This document shows positions 1 to 5,848 of a DNA stretch of 10,211 bases, piece after piece. The DNA comes from JAJPJX01 sp964568355 (lineage in GTDB: Bacteria; Acidobacteriota; Terriglobia; Bryobacterales; Bryobacteraceae), in contig CAZMRK010000831.1 of assembly GCA_964568355.1 (NCBI GenBank), positions 1 through 10,211 of the forward strand. Reading direction: 5' to 3'. The translations under genes were made by a program, and so were the position numbers. Positions within the stretch are counted from its first letter, which is position 1; each line of letters starts with the position of its first letter. The notes below the pieces were generated by a model that worked only from the letters and a program-made list of their open reading frames with translations, was not told where the DNA came from and made no database searches.

Positions 1-1
1 G

Positions 2-790
2 GCTCTGGATGCGGCGACCGGCAAACTGCGCTGGTATTTTCAGTTCACGCCCCACGACACGCATGATTGGGATGCCAATGAGACGCCGGTCCTGATCGAT
101 CAGGAGTTCGGCGGCCGGATGCGCAAGTTGTTGGTCCAGGCGAATCGCAATGGCTTCTACTACATTCTGGACCGTGTTACCGGCGAGTTCCTGCTGGCCA
201 AAGCCTTTGTCGAGCGCCTGAATTGGGCCACCGGAATCGATGCCAAAGGGCGTCCCATCGAAGTGCCTCACATGGAGCCGACGCCGGGTGGAATCCGGGT
301 CTGTCCTTCGGTACGTGGCGCGGCCAACTGGATGTCGCCCTCCTTCGATCCGGCCGCCAAACTCCTTTACGTCACGGTGCTCGAACAGTGCGACATTTAC
401 ATCAGCTCGGCCAAGGCGCCCAAGCCGCTGAGCGGCTTCCACGGGACCGGCGGCGAGCAAATCCCCGATGAGCCTGGCCGCTTCTTCCTGCGGGCTCTCG
501 CGACCAGCACCGGGGAGACCGTTTGGGAGCACGCCATGCCGGGGCCGGCCGTCATGTGGTCGGGCACCGTGGCGACCGCCGGCGGGCTGGTGTTTACCGG
601 AGACGATGAGGGCAACCTGGTAGCGCTCGATAGCCGCACGGGCCGCGACCTCTGGCACTTCTATACCGGCCACACGCTCTATGCCTCGCCGGTTACTTTC
701 CGCGTGGGCGGCAAGCAGTTTGTCAGCATCGCTGCCGAAAGCGAAATCCTCACCTTCGGACTCTTCGAGCCGCCCGCTGCCAAGCCGTAA
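2..790 (+). CDS. PQQ-dependent alcohol dehydrogenase-like quinoprotein, C-terminal part (5' truncated by window edge)
   Basis: The reading frame is open from base 2 and ends at TAA 788-790, giving 262 visible residues of a family usually 550-650 long, so roughly the C-terminal half is present. Visible residues 17-25 (PHDTHDWDA) align with the TPHDEWD region of methanol/ethanol dehydrogenases that carries the catalytic Asp. NRNGFYYILDRVTGEFL matches the next propeller blade, and CPSVRGAANW the region before the last blades. The blade motif GGLVFTGDDEGNLVALDSRT and the GHTLYASPVTF segment are typical of the end of the propeller. Family members are periplasmic and oxidise alcohols or sugars, passing electrons from PQQ to a cytochrome c. 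No C-terminal cytochrome c domain (no CxxCH) is visible. Acidobacteria carry many quinoprotein-like propellers, some in genomes I recall as lacking PQQ synthesis, so true PQQ use is uncertain. Family assignment is firm; substrate is unknown. Confidence 0.92.
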   Translation, partial: ALDAATGKLRWYFQFTPHDTHDWDANETPVLIDQEFGGRMRKLLVQANRNGFYYILDRVTGEFLLAKAFVERLNWATGIDAKGRPIEVPHMEPTPGGIRVCPSVRGAANWMSPSFDPAAKLLYVTVLEQCDIYISSAKAPKPLSGFHGTGGEQIPDEPGRFFLRALATSTGETVWEHAMPGPAVMWSGTVATAGGLVFTGDDEGNLVALDSRTGRDLWHFYTGHTLYASPVTFRVGGKQFVSIAAESEILTFGLFEPPAAKP

Positions 791-803
791 CTTCTTGAAA
801 ACA

Positions 804-818
804 GGAATATCCGATTCC
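804..818. promoter_or_regulatory. GGAAT-N5-ATTCC inverted repeat upstream of the sigma gene, possible operator
   Basis: A perfect 5-bp dyad with a 5-base spacer lies in the 70-base gap between the quinoprotein stop and the sigma gene, just upstream of the proposed ECF promoter. A second short dyad, AACCGCCGGTT (823-833), overlaps the proposed -35 element. Such dyads can be regulator sites. They are short enough to arise by chance, and no known regulator is assigned. Confidence 0.25.
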
Positions 819-822
819 AGCT

Positions 823-848
823 AACCGCCGGTTCTTGCCGTAGTCTAA
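823..848 (+). promoter_or_regulatory. putative ECF-type autoregulatory promoter
   Basis: AACC at 823-826 and GTCTAA at 843-848 are separated by 16 bases. This resembles ECF sigma promoters, which have an AAC core at -35 and a GTC-containing -10 with 16-17 bases between. It lies directly before an ECF sigma gene, as expected for autoregulation. Transcription would start near 855, leaving only about six bases of leader before the ATG at 861. No Shine-Dalgarno sequence precedes that ATG (bases just upstream are GACAGCCCGG). The match is by eye and untested. Confidence 0.45.
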
Positions 849-860
849 TAGACAGCCCGG

Positions 861-1433
861 ATGGAATTGACGGATGTGATTGCAGTCGAACAGGCGCAGA
901 CCGGTGACACGGACGCCTTTCGTGTCCTCGTGGAGCGCCATAGCCGTCCCGTCTTCCGTCTGGCCTATCGCATGACCGGAAACCAGCAGGATGCCGAAGA
1001 TGTGGTGCAGGAAAGCTTCCTGCGGGCCTACCGGCAGTTGGGGCGGTTCGACAACCGGTCCAGCTTCGGGACGTGGCTTTACCGCATCGCGGTAAACTGC
1101 GCGCTCGACCTCGTGCGGGCCCGGAAGCGCCGCTCCGAACAGACGGCCTTGGGAGAGGAGCAATTGGACCCGGTGCTGAATCTTCCGGCCACCGGTTCGA
1201 CGCCGGAACGAATGGCGATGAGTGGGGAAATCAGCCGACGGGTGGCGGCGGCGATGCAAACGCTCAGCGAGAACGAGCGCAGCGCCTTCGTCATGCGGCA
1301 TTTCGAAGGCATGAGCATTGAAGCCATCAGCGGGTTGTTGGGCGTGCAGCCGGGAGCCGCCAAACACAGTATCTTTCGGGCGGTGCAGAAACTCCGCCGC
1401 TCGCTGGAGCCTCTGGTAGGAACGGCAAAATGA
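861..1433 (+). CDS. ECF-family RNA polymerase sigma factor (RpoE/SigW-like)
   Basis: This 190-residue protein has the normal ECF length and order. Region sigma-2 (about 18-90) contains DAEDVVQESFLRAYR at 44-58 and the FGTWLYRIAVNCALDLVR helix that contacts the -10 element. A variable linker follows (91-120). Region sigma-4 (about 122-185) has LSENERSAFVMRHFEGMSI followed by a helix-turn-helix near 151-178 that would read the -35. Sigma-1 and sigma-3 are absent, as usual for ECF factors. The start at 861 places the family's usual 10-20 residues before sigma-2; it has no good ribosome binding site. The gene overlaps the anti-sigma gene by ATGA (1430-1433), the classic arrangement for a sigma factor held inactive by its partner. 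The position usually reading T-V-K-S in sigma-4 reads GAAKHS here. ECF assignment is very secure; subgroup and inducing signal are unknown. Confidence 0.96.
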   Translation: MELTDVIAVEQAQTGDTDAFRVLVERHSRPVFRLAYRMTGNQQDAEDVVQESFLRAYRQLGRFDNRSSFGTWLYRIAVNCALDLVRARKRRSEQTALGEEQLDPVLNLPATGSTPERMAMSGEISRRVAAAMQTLSENERSAFVMRHFEGMSIEAISGLLGVQPGAAKHSIFRAVQKLRRSLEPLVGTAK

Positions 1434-2149
1434 ATCACCTGACCGAAGAAGAACTGGTTCTGTACTACTACGGAGAGGTCCTCGAACCGGTCGACGCGGC
1501 CCGGCACCTGGACGTCTGCGAAGAGTGCCGGGCGCACTATGCCGGCCTGCAGCGCGTGCTCAACGTAGTCGACTGCTGGCCGGTTCCCGAGCCGGCGGAA
1601 GACTATGGGCGGCGGATCTGGCAGCGGCTCGGGCTGGAGCGTCCGCGCTTCTGGAAGCCCTGGCTTCTACCCGTGCGGCGCTGGGCTTCGATTGCGGCGG
1701 TGGCTGCCATGGTGCTGGCCGCCTTCCTGGCCGGACGATTCTTGCCGCATCCCGAATCGGGCAGGGCGGGCCTGCCCGGTCAGGTACGGGAGCGGATTCT
1801 GCTGGTGGCGCTGGGCGATCATCTGGAGCGCTCGCAGATGGTCCTGGTGGAATTGGCCAATGCCGATCCCCGCCATGAGCTCGATATTTCCGCCGAACAG
1901 CAGCGCGCCGGCGAATTGATCAACCAGAACCGGCTCTACCGGCAGACGGCGGCGCGCAGCGGAGAGACTGCCGTGGCCGGCGTGCTGGACGAGTTGGAGC
2001 GCGTTCTGCTCGAGATCGCCCGCGGTCCCTCCACGCTCACCCCGGAAGAGGTGGAGCGCATTCGCGATCGCATCAAGGCCGACGGCATCCTCTTCAAGGT
2101 CCGTGTGATCGGTTCCACTGTACAGAGAAAAGAAGAAAACAGGCTCTAA
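1430..2149 (+). CDS. transmembrane anti-sigma factor with zf-HC2 (ZAS) zinc finger
   Basis: This 239-residue protein has a cytoplasmic zinc-binding head with H26-x3-C30-x2-C33, and H3 is a plausible fourth ligand. A single membrane helix follows at about 86-105 (SIAAVAAMVLAAFLAGRFL), preceded by basic residues RR at 83-84, which supports an N-in orientation. The periplasmic part (106-239) is mostly charged, helical-looking sequence that includes GDHLERSQMVLVEL, NQNRLYRQTA and LFKVRV. I recall this tail as recurrent in acidobacterial anti-sigma proteins. It should sequester the sigma factor encoded just upstream and release it on an envelope signal, by proteolysis or conformational change. Start: ATG 1430 overlaps the sigma stop, with AGGA at 1418-1421 eight bases upstream. 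The next gene begins 10 bases after the stop. Role is well supported by motif and context; the signal is unknown. Confidence 0.92.
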   Translation: MNHLTEEELVLYYYGEVLEPVDAARHLDVCEECRAHYAGLQRVLNVVDCWPVPEPAEDYGRRIWQRLGLERPRFWKPWLLPVRRWASIAAVAAMVLAAFLAGRFLPHPESGRAGLPGQVRERILLVALGDHLERSQMVLVELANADPRHELDISAEQQRAGELINQNRLYRQTAARSGETAVAGVLDELERVLLEIARGPSTLTPEEVERIRDRIKADGILFKVRVIGSTVQRKEENRL

Positions 2150-2159
2150 AAGGATCATT

Positions 2160-3368
2160 ATGCGTAAGTTGTGGATATTGGTTTTGCTGGCTCCGGGAAG
2201 CCTTCTGACGGCCAGCGGTCAGGAGTTTGCCTTCGCGCAGCGCGCGCGCCAGGAGAACGTGCAGGACGTCAATTACCAGCGCGGGCAGTCTGCTCTGGAT
2301 GCGCACCGCTGGGACCAGGCCCTGGCCGCGTTTAGCCAGGCAGCGGAATCGGCGGGCCCTCGTACGGACGCCGCGCTCTATTGGAAAGCCTATTCCCTCG
2401 AGAAGCTGGGCCGCCGCAGTGACGCGCTGGCCACGCTCGCCCAGTTGCGCCAGGCCTACGCTTCCAGCAAGTGGCTGGATGACGCCCGGGCTCTCGAACT
2501 CGAAATGCGGCAGGCCTCCGGCCAGAAGGTGAATCCGGATGCCGAGCCGGATGAAGACCTGAAGCTGATGGCGATCAATGGCCTGCTCAATACCGATCCG
2601 GCCCGGGCCCTGCCCGTACTCGAAAAACTGATCTCCAGCAGCGGTTCGCCCAAGCTGAAGGAACGGGCGCTGTTCGTGCTCGCCCAGAGCGGCGCGCCCC
2701 AGTCGAAAGAGATCCTCGGACGCATCGCGCGCGGCGGCTCCAATCCCGACCTGCAATTGAAGGCCGTGAACTTCCTCGGCGTGATGGGCAGCCCGGAAAA
2801 TCGCAAGCTGCTGGCCGAGATCTACACTTCCTCCTCGGACATGAAGGTAAAGCGGGCTGTTCTGCAGGCTTACCTGGTCTCCGGCGACCGGCAGCGCCTG
2901 CTCGAACTTGCCAAAGGCGAAAAAGATCCGGCGCTGCGCATGGACGCGATTCATCACTTGGGCGTCTCCGGCGGCCAGTCCGAACTGTGGCAGCTTTACC
3001 AGGCAGAGCCCTCCATCGACGTGAAGGAAAAGATCCTCAAGTCCATGTTCGTCGGTGGGAATTCCGAAAAACTGCTGGAAGTGGCGCGCAATGAAAAGGA
3101 CGCCCGCCTGCGCCGCGCCGCGATCCAGAGTCTGGGACTCATGGGACCGCGCACCGGAGATGCGCTCGTGGGGATCTATGCCTCCGAGCAGGATAAGGAA
3201 ATTCGCAGAGCCATCCTGAATGGCCTGTTTATCCAAGGCAATGCGAAGAGCCTGGTGAGTCTGGCCAGAAAAGAAACCGATCCCCAAGCAAAGCGCGAGA
3301 TCGTGCAGAAACTTTCCATGATGGGCGGCGCGGATTCCACCAACTACCTGATGGAGTTGCTCAAATGA
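2160..3368 (+). CDS. exported TPR-like/HEAT-repeat protein in the sigma operon
   Basis: This 402-residue protein starts with a signal peptide (MRKLWILVLL..., likely cleaved after ASG at 18-20), so it should act in the periplasm or outer envelope. Residues 37-118 look like TPR helices (YQRGQSALDAHRWDQALAAF, then ALYWKAYSLEKLGRRSDAL), the kind seen in YbgF-like scaffolds. Residues 133-402 are nine HEAT-type units of 27-32 residues. HEAT and TPR solenoids bind other proteins; no catalytic residues are visible. Start ATG 2160 has AGGA at 2151-2154, five bases upstream. The gene follows the anti-sigma gene by 10 bases and overlaps the next by ATGA, so it is clearly co-transcribed. By context it may be a periplasmic partner of the anti-sigma factor or an envelope scaffold made in response; this is inference. 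It does not match a characterised protein that I can name. Confidence 0.9.
   Translation: MRKLWILVLLAPGSLLTASGQEFAFAQRARQENVQDVNYQRGQSALDAHRWDQALAAFSQAAESAGPRTDAALYWKAYSLEKLGRRSDALATLAQLRQAYASSKWLDDARALELEMRQASGQKVNPDAEPDEDLKLMAINGLLNTDPARALPVLEKLISSSGSPKLKERALFVLAQSGAPQSKEILGRIARGGSNPDLQLKAVNFLGVMGSPENRKLLAEIYTSSSDMKVKRAVLQAYLVSGDRQRLLELAKGEKDPALRMDAIHHLGVSGGQSELWQLYQAEPSIDVKEKILKSMFVGGNSEKLLEVARNEKDARLRRAAIQSLGLMGPRTGDALVGIYASEQDKEIRRAILNGLFIQGNAKSLVSLARKETDPQAKREIVQKLSMMGGADSTNYLMELLK
2556..3365 (+). repeat. nine-unit HEAT repeat array (protein-level) with two-unit periodicity
   Basis: Unit boundaries in residues of the exported HEAT protein are 133-164, 165-196, 197-228, 229-257, 258-286, 287-315, 316-346, 347-375 and 376-402. 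Units 4, 6 and 8 end alike (LLELAKGEKDP, LLEVARNEKDA, LVSLARKETDP). Units 3, 5 and 7 end differently but resemble each other (LLAEIYTSSSDM, LWQLYQAEPSI, LVGIYASEQDK). The alternation suggests growth by duplication of a two-unit block of about 60 residues. Confidence 0.75.
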
Positions 3369-3952
3369 GGCGTCTGGCGCCGCTCGCCGCGTCTTTCACC
3401 TTCGCTTTCGGCCTGGCCTATGCGCAGGACCGGCGCGAGATCCCGGTCACCGCGGGGCTCGACGCCGCCTTTCACGCTGCTGCGCAGGGCCAGACCGCGT
3501 GGATCGGCTATGCCGTCCCCGCCTCCGGATTCGTGGGTTGGAATTGCCAGTCCACAAAAGGGATCAGCCCACCCGGTCCGGTCCGCCTGGAACCACCGGA
3601 TCAGATGTTCCTGCTGTTTCGCCTGGAGAGCGGCCGGGTCGTCAAAATTCGCCTGTTGCCCGCCGATTGCCTGCTGGATGCCGGCGGCCTACCCCTCTAT
3701 TGGCTGACGGGAGTCCGGCCGTCTGAGAGTGTGAGTCTGCTGGAGACCTTCCTGAACGAAAGCAGCCACGTCTCGGAATCGGCGATGGCCGCCATCTCCC
3801 TGCACCGCGATCCTTCCGCCGCTCGCGAATTGATCCGCATCGCGCGCAACCGTGACAGCGAGCCGCGCCTCCGCAAACGCGCTGTCTTCTGGCTGGCCGG
3901 CTCCCGCGATCCTCAGGCCTGGGATTTTATCGAAAAGCTTCTGCGGCAATAA
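3365..3952 (+). CDS. small exported protein with C-terminal HEAT repeats, last gene of the sigma operon
   Basis: This 195-residue protein has a signal peptide (cleavage likely after AYA, residues 18-20). The central part, about 25-120, contains AWIGYAVPASGFVGWNC and DCLLDAGGLPLYWLTGV. Two cysteines, C61 and C102, are the only ones in the protein and could form a disulfide in the periplasm. Residues 137-195 form about two HEAT-like units (ELIRIARNRDSEPRLRKRAV, FWLAGSRDPQAWDFIEKLL). I recall longer acidobacterial proteins with the same WIGY...C...DAGGLP block followed by more HEAT units, so this may be a short version; that is memory, not a search. Start ATG 3365 overlaps the previous stop, with GGAG at 3353-3356 eight bases upstream, indicating translational coupling. 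Function is unknown; it probably works with the larger HEAT protein upstream. Confidence 0.85.
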   Translation: MRRLAPLAASFTFAFGLAYAQDRREIPVTAGLDAAFHAAAQGQTAWIGYAVPASGFVGWNCQSTKGISPPGPVRLEPPDQMFLLFRLESGRVVKIRLLPADCLLDAGGLPLYWLTGVRPSESVSLLETFLNESSHVSESAMAAISLHRDPSAARELIRIARNRDSEPRLRKRAVFWLAGSRDPQAWDFIEKLLRQ

Positions 3953-4044
3953 CTCTTCCGCTCGTGGACCAGCAAGGCGTTTCCGAGCCACGACCGTAAG
4001 GGAGTGGTTCTTAGATACGCCAAATATAGGAATGCCACAATCGC

Positions 4045-4578
4045 TCAAAATGCAGTGATAGTGGTAAAAAGCTGCACCGCACCATAGCCCAGCACCGCGC
4101 CAAGTATCGCTCCCGCCACCACGTCGCTCAAAAAGTGCATGCCCAGCAGGATCCGCGATACGGCGATGCTGCCCGCGCAGAACCCGAGGCCGATCAGCAG
4201 TGAAGGATAAAACAGACCCAAAGCCACAGCTACCGAAAATGCCGTAATGGTGTGCCCGGAAGGGAACGAGAACTGATCCGGCGGCAGCAGCGTGGCCCAA
4301 CAGTGTGGTTCGATCGCGCACGGGCGGCGCCGGCCAATCCGCTTCTTCAAGAACAGAAATACCAGGATTCCGACGCCGGCCGCCAGCGCTGCGGAACCTG
4401 CGGCAACAAACCGCAATGGCCCCCCGAACAGGAGCAAAACCACCGCCATGGCGTACCACAACCAGCCATCGCCTCCGCGTGTCGCGCAGACCATCCAGAT
4501 GCGAATCCACCGCGGCGCGCGCCAGCGGTGGACCCGGCGCATCAGGTTGTAATCCCGCGCAGCGATATAGCTCAGCAT
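4045..4578 (-). CDS. PAP2-family membrane phosphatase (phosphatidate or undecaprenyl pyrophosphate phosphatase)
   Basis: This 177-residue protein carries all three signature motifs of the PAP2/type 2 phosphatidic acid phosphatase family in order: K78-x6-R85-P86, P106-S-G-H109, and S141-R142-x5-H148-x3-D152. H148 would be the phosphoryl acceptor, activated by D152, with H109 as general acid. Hydrophobic stretches near 40-76, 111-140 and 152-175 fit a multi-pass inner-membrane protein with the active site at the membrane surface. The family removes phosphate from phosphatidate, phosphatidylglycerol phosphate or undecaprenyl pyrophosphate; motifs alone do not choose between them. Start ATG (4578, reading left) has only a weak GGGA upstream. 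The gene converges on the sigma operon and diverges from a lipid-type glycosyltransferase. That suggests supply of diacylglycerol for glycolipid synthesis, an inference from position only. Confidence 0.93.
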   Translation of the reverse strand: MLSYIAARDYNLMRRVHRWRAPRWIRIWMVCATRGGDGWLWYAMAVVLLLFGGPLRFVAAGSAALAAGVGILVFLFLKKRIGRRRPCAIEPHCWATLLPPDQFSFPSGHTITAFSVAVALGLFYPSLLIGLGFCAGSIAVSRILLGMHFLSDVVAGAILGAVLGYGAVQLFTTITAF

Positions 4579-4702
4579 GGGTATCCCGTTTCTAGATATA
4601 ACTCGCTATGCGCTACGAACCGGTTACACCCCTGCGAAACATTAATGAAGAACCATGTTTTCTGCGCGTGAGCTGTGCCATAGCGTGCCAAAATCGGAAG
4701 GA
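4579..4702. promoter_or_regulatory. divergent promoter region between PAP2 phosphatase and glycosyltransferase
   Basis: These 124 bases separate two divergent genes and must hold promoters for both. The part nearest the phosphatase is AT-rich (TCTAGATATAAC around 4591-4601) and would give a TATAT-like -10 on the minus strand. No convincing -35 partner was found for either direction. A perfect 8-base palindrome, AACCGGTT, sits at 4618-4625 between the genes and could be a regulator site or chance. No riboswitch-like fold was recognised. Confidence 0.3.
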
Positions 4703-5848
4703 ATGAAGAAGCTGGATTTCATCTTCTTCGATGCCGGGGGTGGGCATCGTGCGGCGGCTAACGCCTTGCGCTCTGTCATCGGGCAGCAGGGCCGATCCTG
4801 GGAAGTCCGAATGGTGAATCTACAGGAGTTGCTCGATTCCCTCGATGTATTCCGCAAGATAACGGGGATCCGGTTACAGGATCTTTACAACCTGATGTTG
4901 AAACGGGGATGGACGCTTGGGTCGCCGCAACTCACCGTGGGCATGCACCTGGTGATCCGCCTGATGCACCCGGCCCAGGTGCGGATGCTGCGCCGGTTCT
5001 GGGCGGAGAGCCGTCCCGACCTGGTAGTCTCGCTGGTGCCCAATTTCAATCGCGCGCTGGGGGAAAGCCTTCGCCAGGCGCTGCCTGCCACGCCCCTGGT
5101 GACCGTGCTTACCGACTTGGCCGATTACCCGCCGCGCTTCTGGATGGAGCGGCAAGAGCAATTTCTGATTTGCGGCACCGCGCGCGCGGTGGAACAGGCG
5201 CGCTCTTTCGGACATTCCGAGCACCACATTTTTCGTGCCTCGGGCATGATTCTCCATCCGCGCTTCTATGAGCCTCAGGAACTCGACCGTGCCGCCGAAT
5301 GCCGCCGCCTGGGCTTCGATCCCGACCGCCCCATCGGCCTGGTGCTCTTCGGCGGCGAGGGATCGGCGGCGATGCTCCCCATCGCACGGCGCCTGGATGC
5401 CGTCCAGCTCATTCTGATCTGCGGCCGCAACGAAAAACTGGCCGGGCGGCTCCGTGCGCTCAAGCGCAGCGCGCCTACGCATGTGGTCGGGTTCACCAAA
5501 GAGGTGCCCTTCTTCATGCGCCTGGCCACCTTTTTCATTGGGAAGCCCGGGCCGGGCAGCATCAGCGAGGCCCTGGCCATGCATCTGCCGGTTATCGTGG
5601 AACGAAATGCCTGGACCCTCCCCCAGGAGCGATACAACGCCGATTGGATTCTGGAACAGCAGGTTGGTCTGGTGCTGCCGAACTTCCGGCGGATCGACCA
5701 GGCGGTGGCGCAACTGCTGGAACCCGGCAACTACGCCAGGTTTCGTGCCAACGCCGCGGCGGTCGAGAACCGGGCCGTCTTTGAAATTCCAGAAATTTTA
5801 GAGAGAATTCTGGAATCATGCGACACCTCTCGCTCTGCTGCCTCCTGA
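4703..5848 (+). CDS. MGDG synthase-like / processive diacylglycerol glycosyltransferase (GT28-type GT-B fold)
   Basis: The protein is 381 residues from ATG 4703. The N-terminal Rossmann domain opens with DFIFFDAGGGHRAAANAL, the glycine-rich loop and GGGHR signature of MGDG synthases. TDLADYPPRFW fits the acceptor-side region of that family. The C-terminal nucleotide-sugar domain has FGGEGSAAML, the VVGFTKEVPFFM strand-loop, and GKPGPGSISEALAMHLPVIV, which binds the UDP-sugar, followed by QERYNADWILEQQVGLVLP. Members move glucose or galactose from a UDP-sugar onto diacylglycerol at the cytoplasmic membrane face. An in-frame ATG at 4655 would add 16 residues (MFSARELCHSVPKSEG) before the first beta strand. 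I prefer 4703 because the fold starts there and GGAAGGA directly precedes it, although that spacing is unusually short. Sugar and acceptor cannot be read from sequence. Its last 31 bases overlap the next gene. Confidence 0.88.
   Translation: MKKLDFIFFDAGGGHRAAANALRSVIGQQGRSWEVRMVNLQELLDSLDVFRKITGIRLQDLYNLMLKRGWTLGSPQLTVGMHLVIRLMHPAQVRMLRRFWAESRPDLVVSLVPNFNRALGESLRQALPATPLVTVLTDLADYPPRFWMERQEQFLICGTARAVEQARSFGHSEHHIFRASGMILHPRFYEPQELDRAAECRRLGFDPDRPIGLVLFGGEGSAAMLPIARRLDAVQLILICGRNEKLAGRLRALKRSAPTHVVGFTKEVPFFMRLATFFIGKPGPGSISEALAMHLPVIVERNAWTLPQERYNADWILEQQVGLVLPNFRRIDQAVAQLLEPGNYARFRANAAAVENRAVFEIPEILERILESCDTSRSAAS

Noticed and set aside
750..1367. A 205-codon minus-strand frame opposite the sigma factor gene
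   Set aside because: The sigma factor on the plus strand is unmistakable; the antisense product has no recognisable domain.
1758..1778. 8-bp inverted repeat (CGGGCAGG / CCTGCCCG, 5-base loop) in the anti-sigma gene
   Set aside because: Entirely G/C-rich in a G/C-rich gene, moderate length, no T-tract; within what base composition would produce.
2094..3287. A 397-codon open frame on the minus strand opposite the HEAT protein gene
   Set aside because: It is an antisense shadow of a high-GC gene: low-complexity Q/R/G-rich sequence, no family motif, and the plus-strand frame has a signal peptide, ribosome site and operon context.
3962..3993. Possible terminator between the convergent sigma operon and PAP2 gene (TCGTGG / CCACGA)
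   Set aside because: Only 6 bp with a 20-base loop and no T-run on either strand. A terminator is expected here but this stem is not convincing; nothing else is seen in 3953-4044.
4252..4671. Plus-strand open frames opposite the PAP2 gene
   Set aside because: They are shadows of the phosphatase gene, whose three motifs are intact on the minus strand.
4655..4702. Upstream ATG for the glycosyltransferase adding 16 residues
   Set aside because: The added residues do not fit the family, whose first beta strand starts right after ATG 4703; the ribosome site is weak for both, so this remains a possible alternative.
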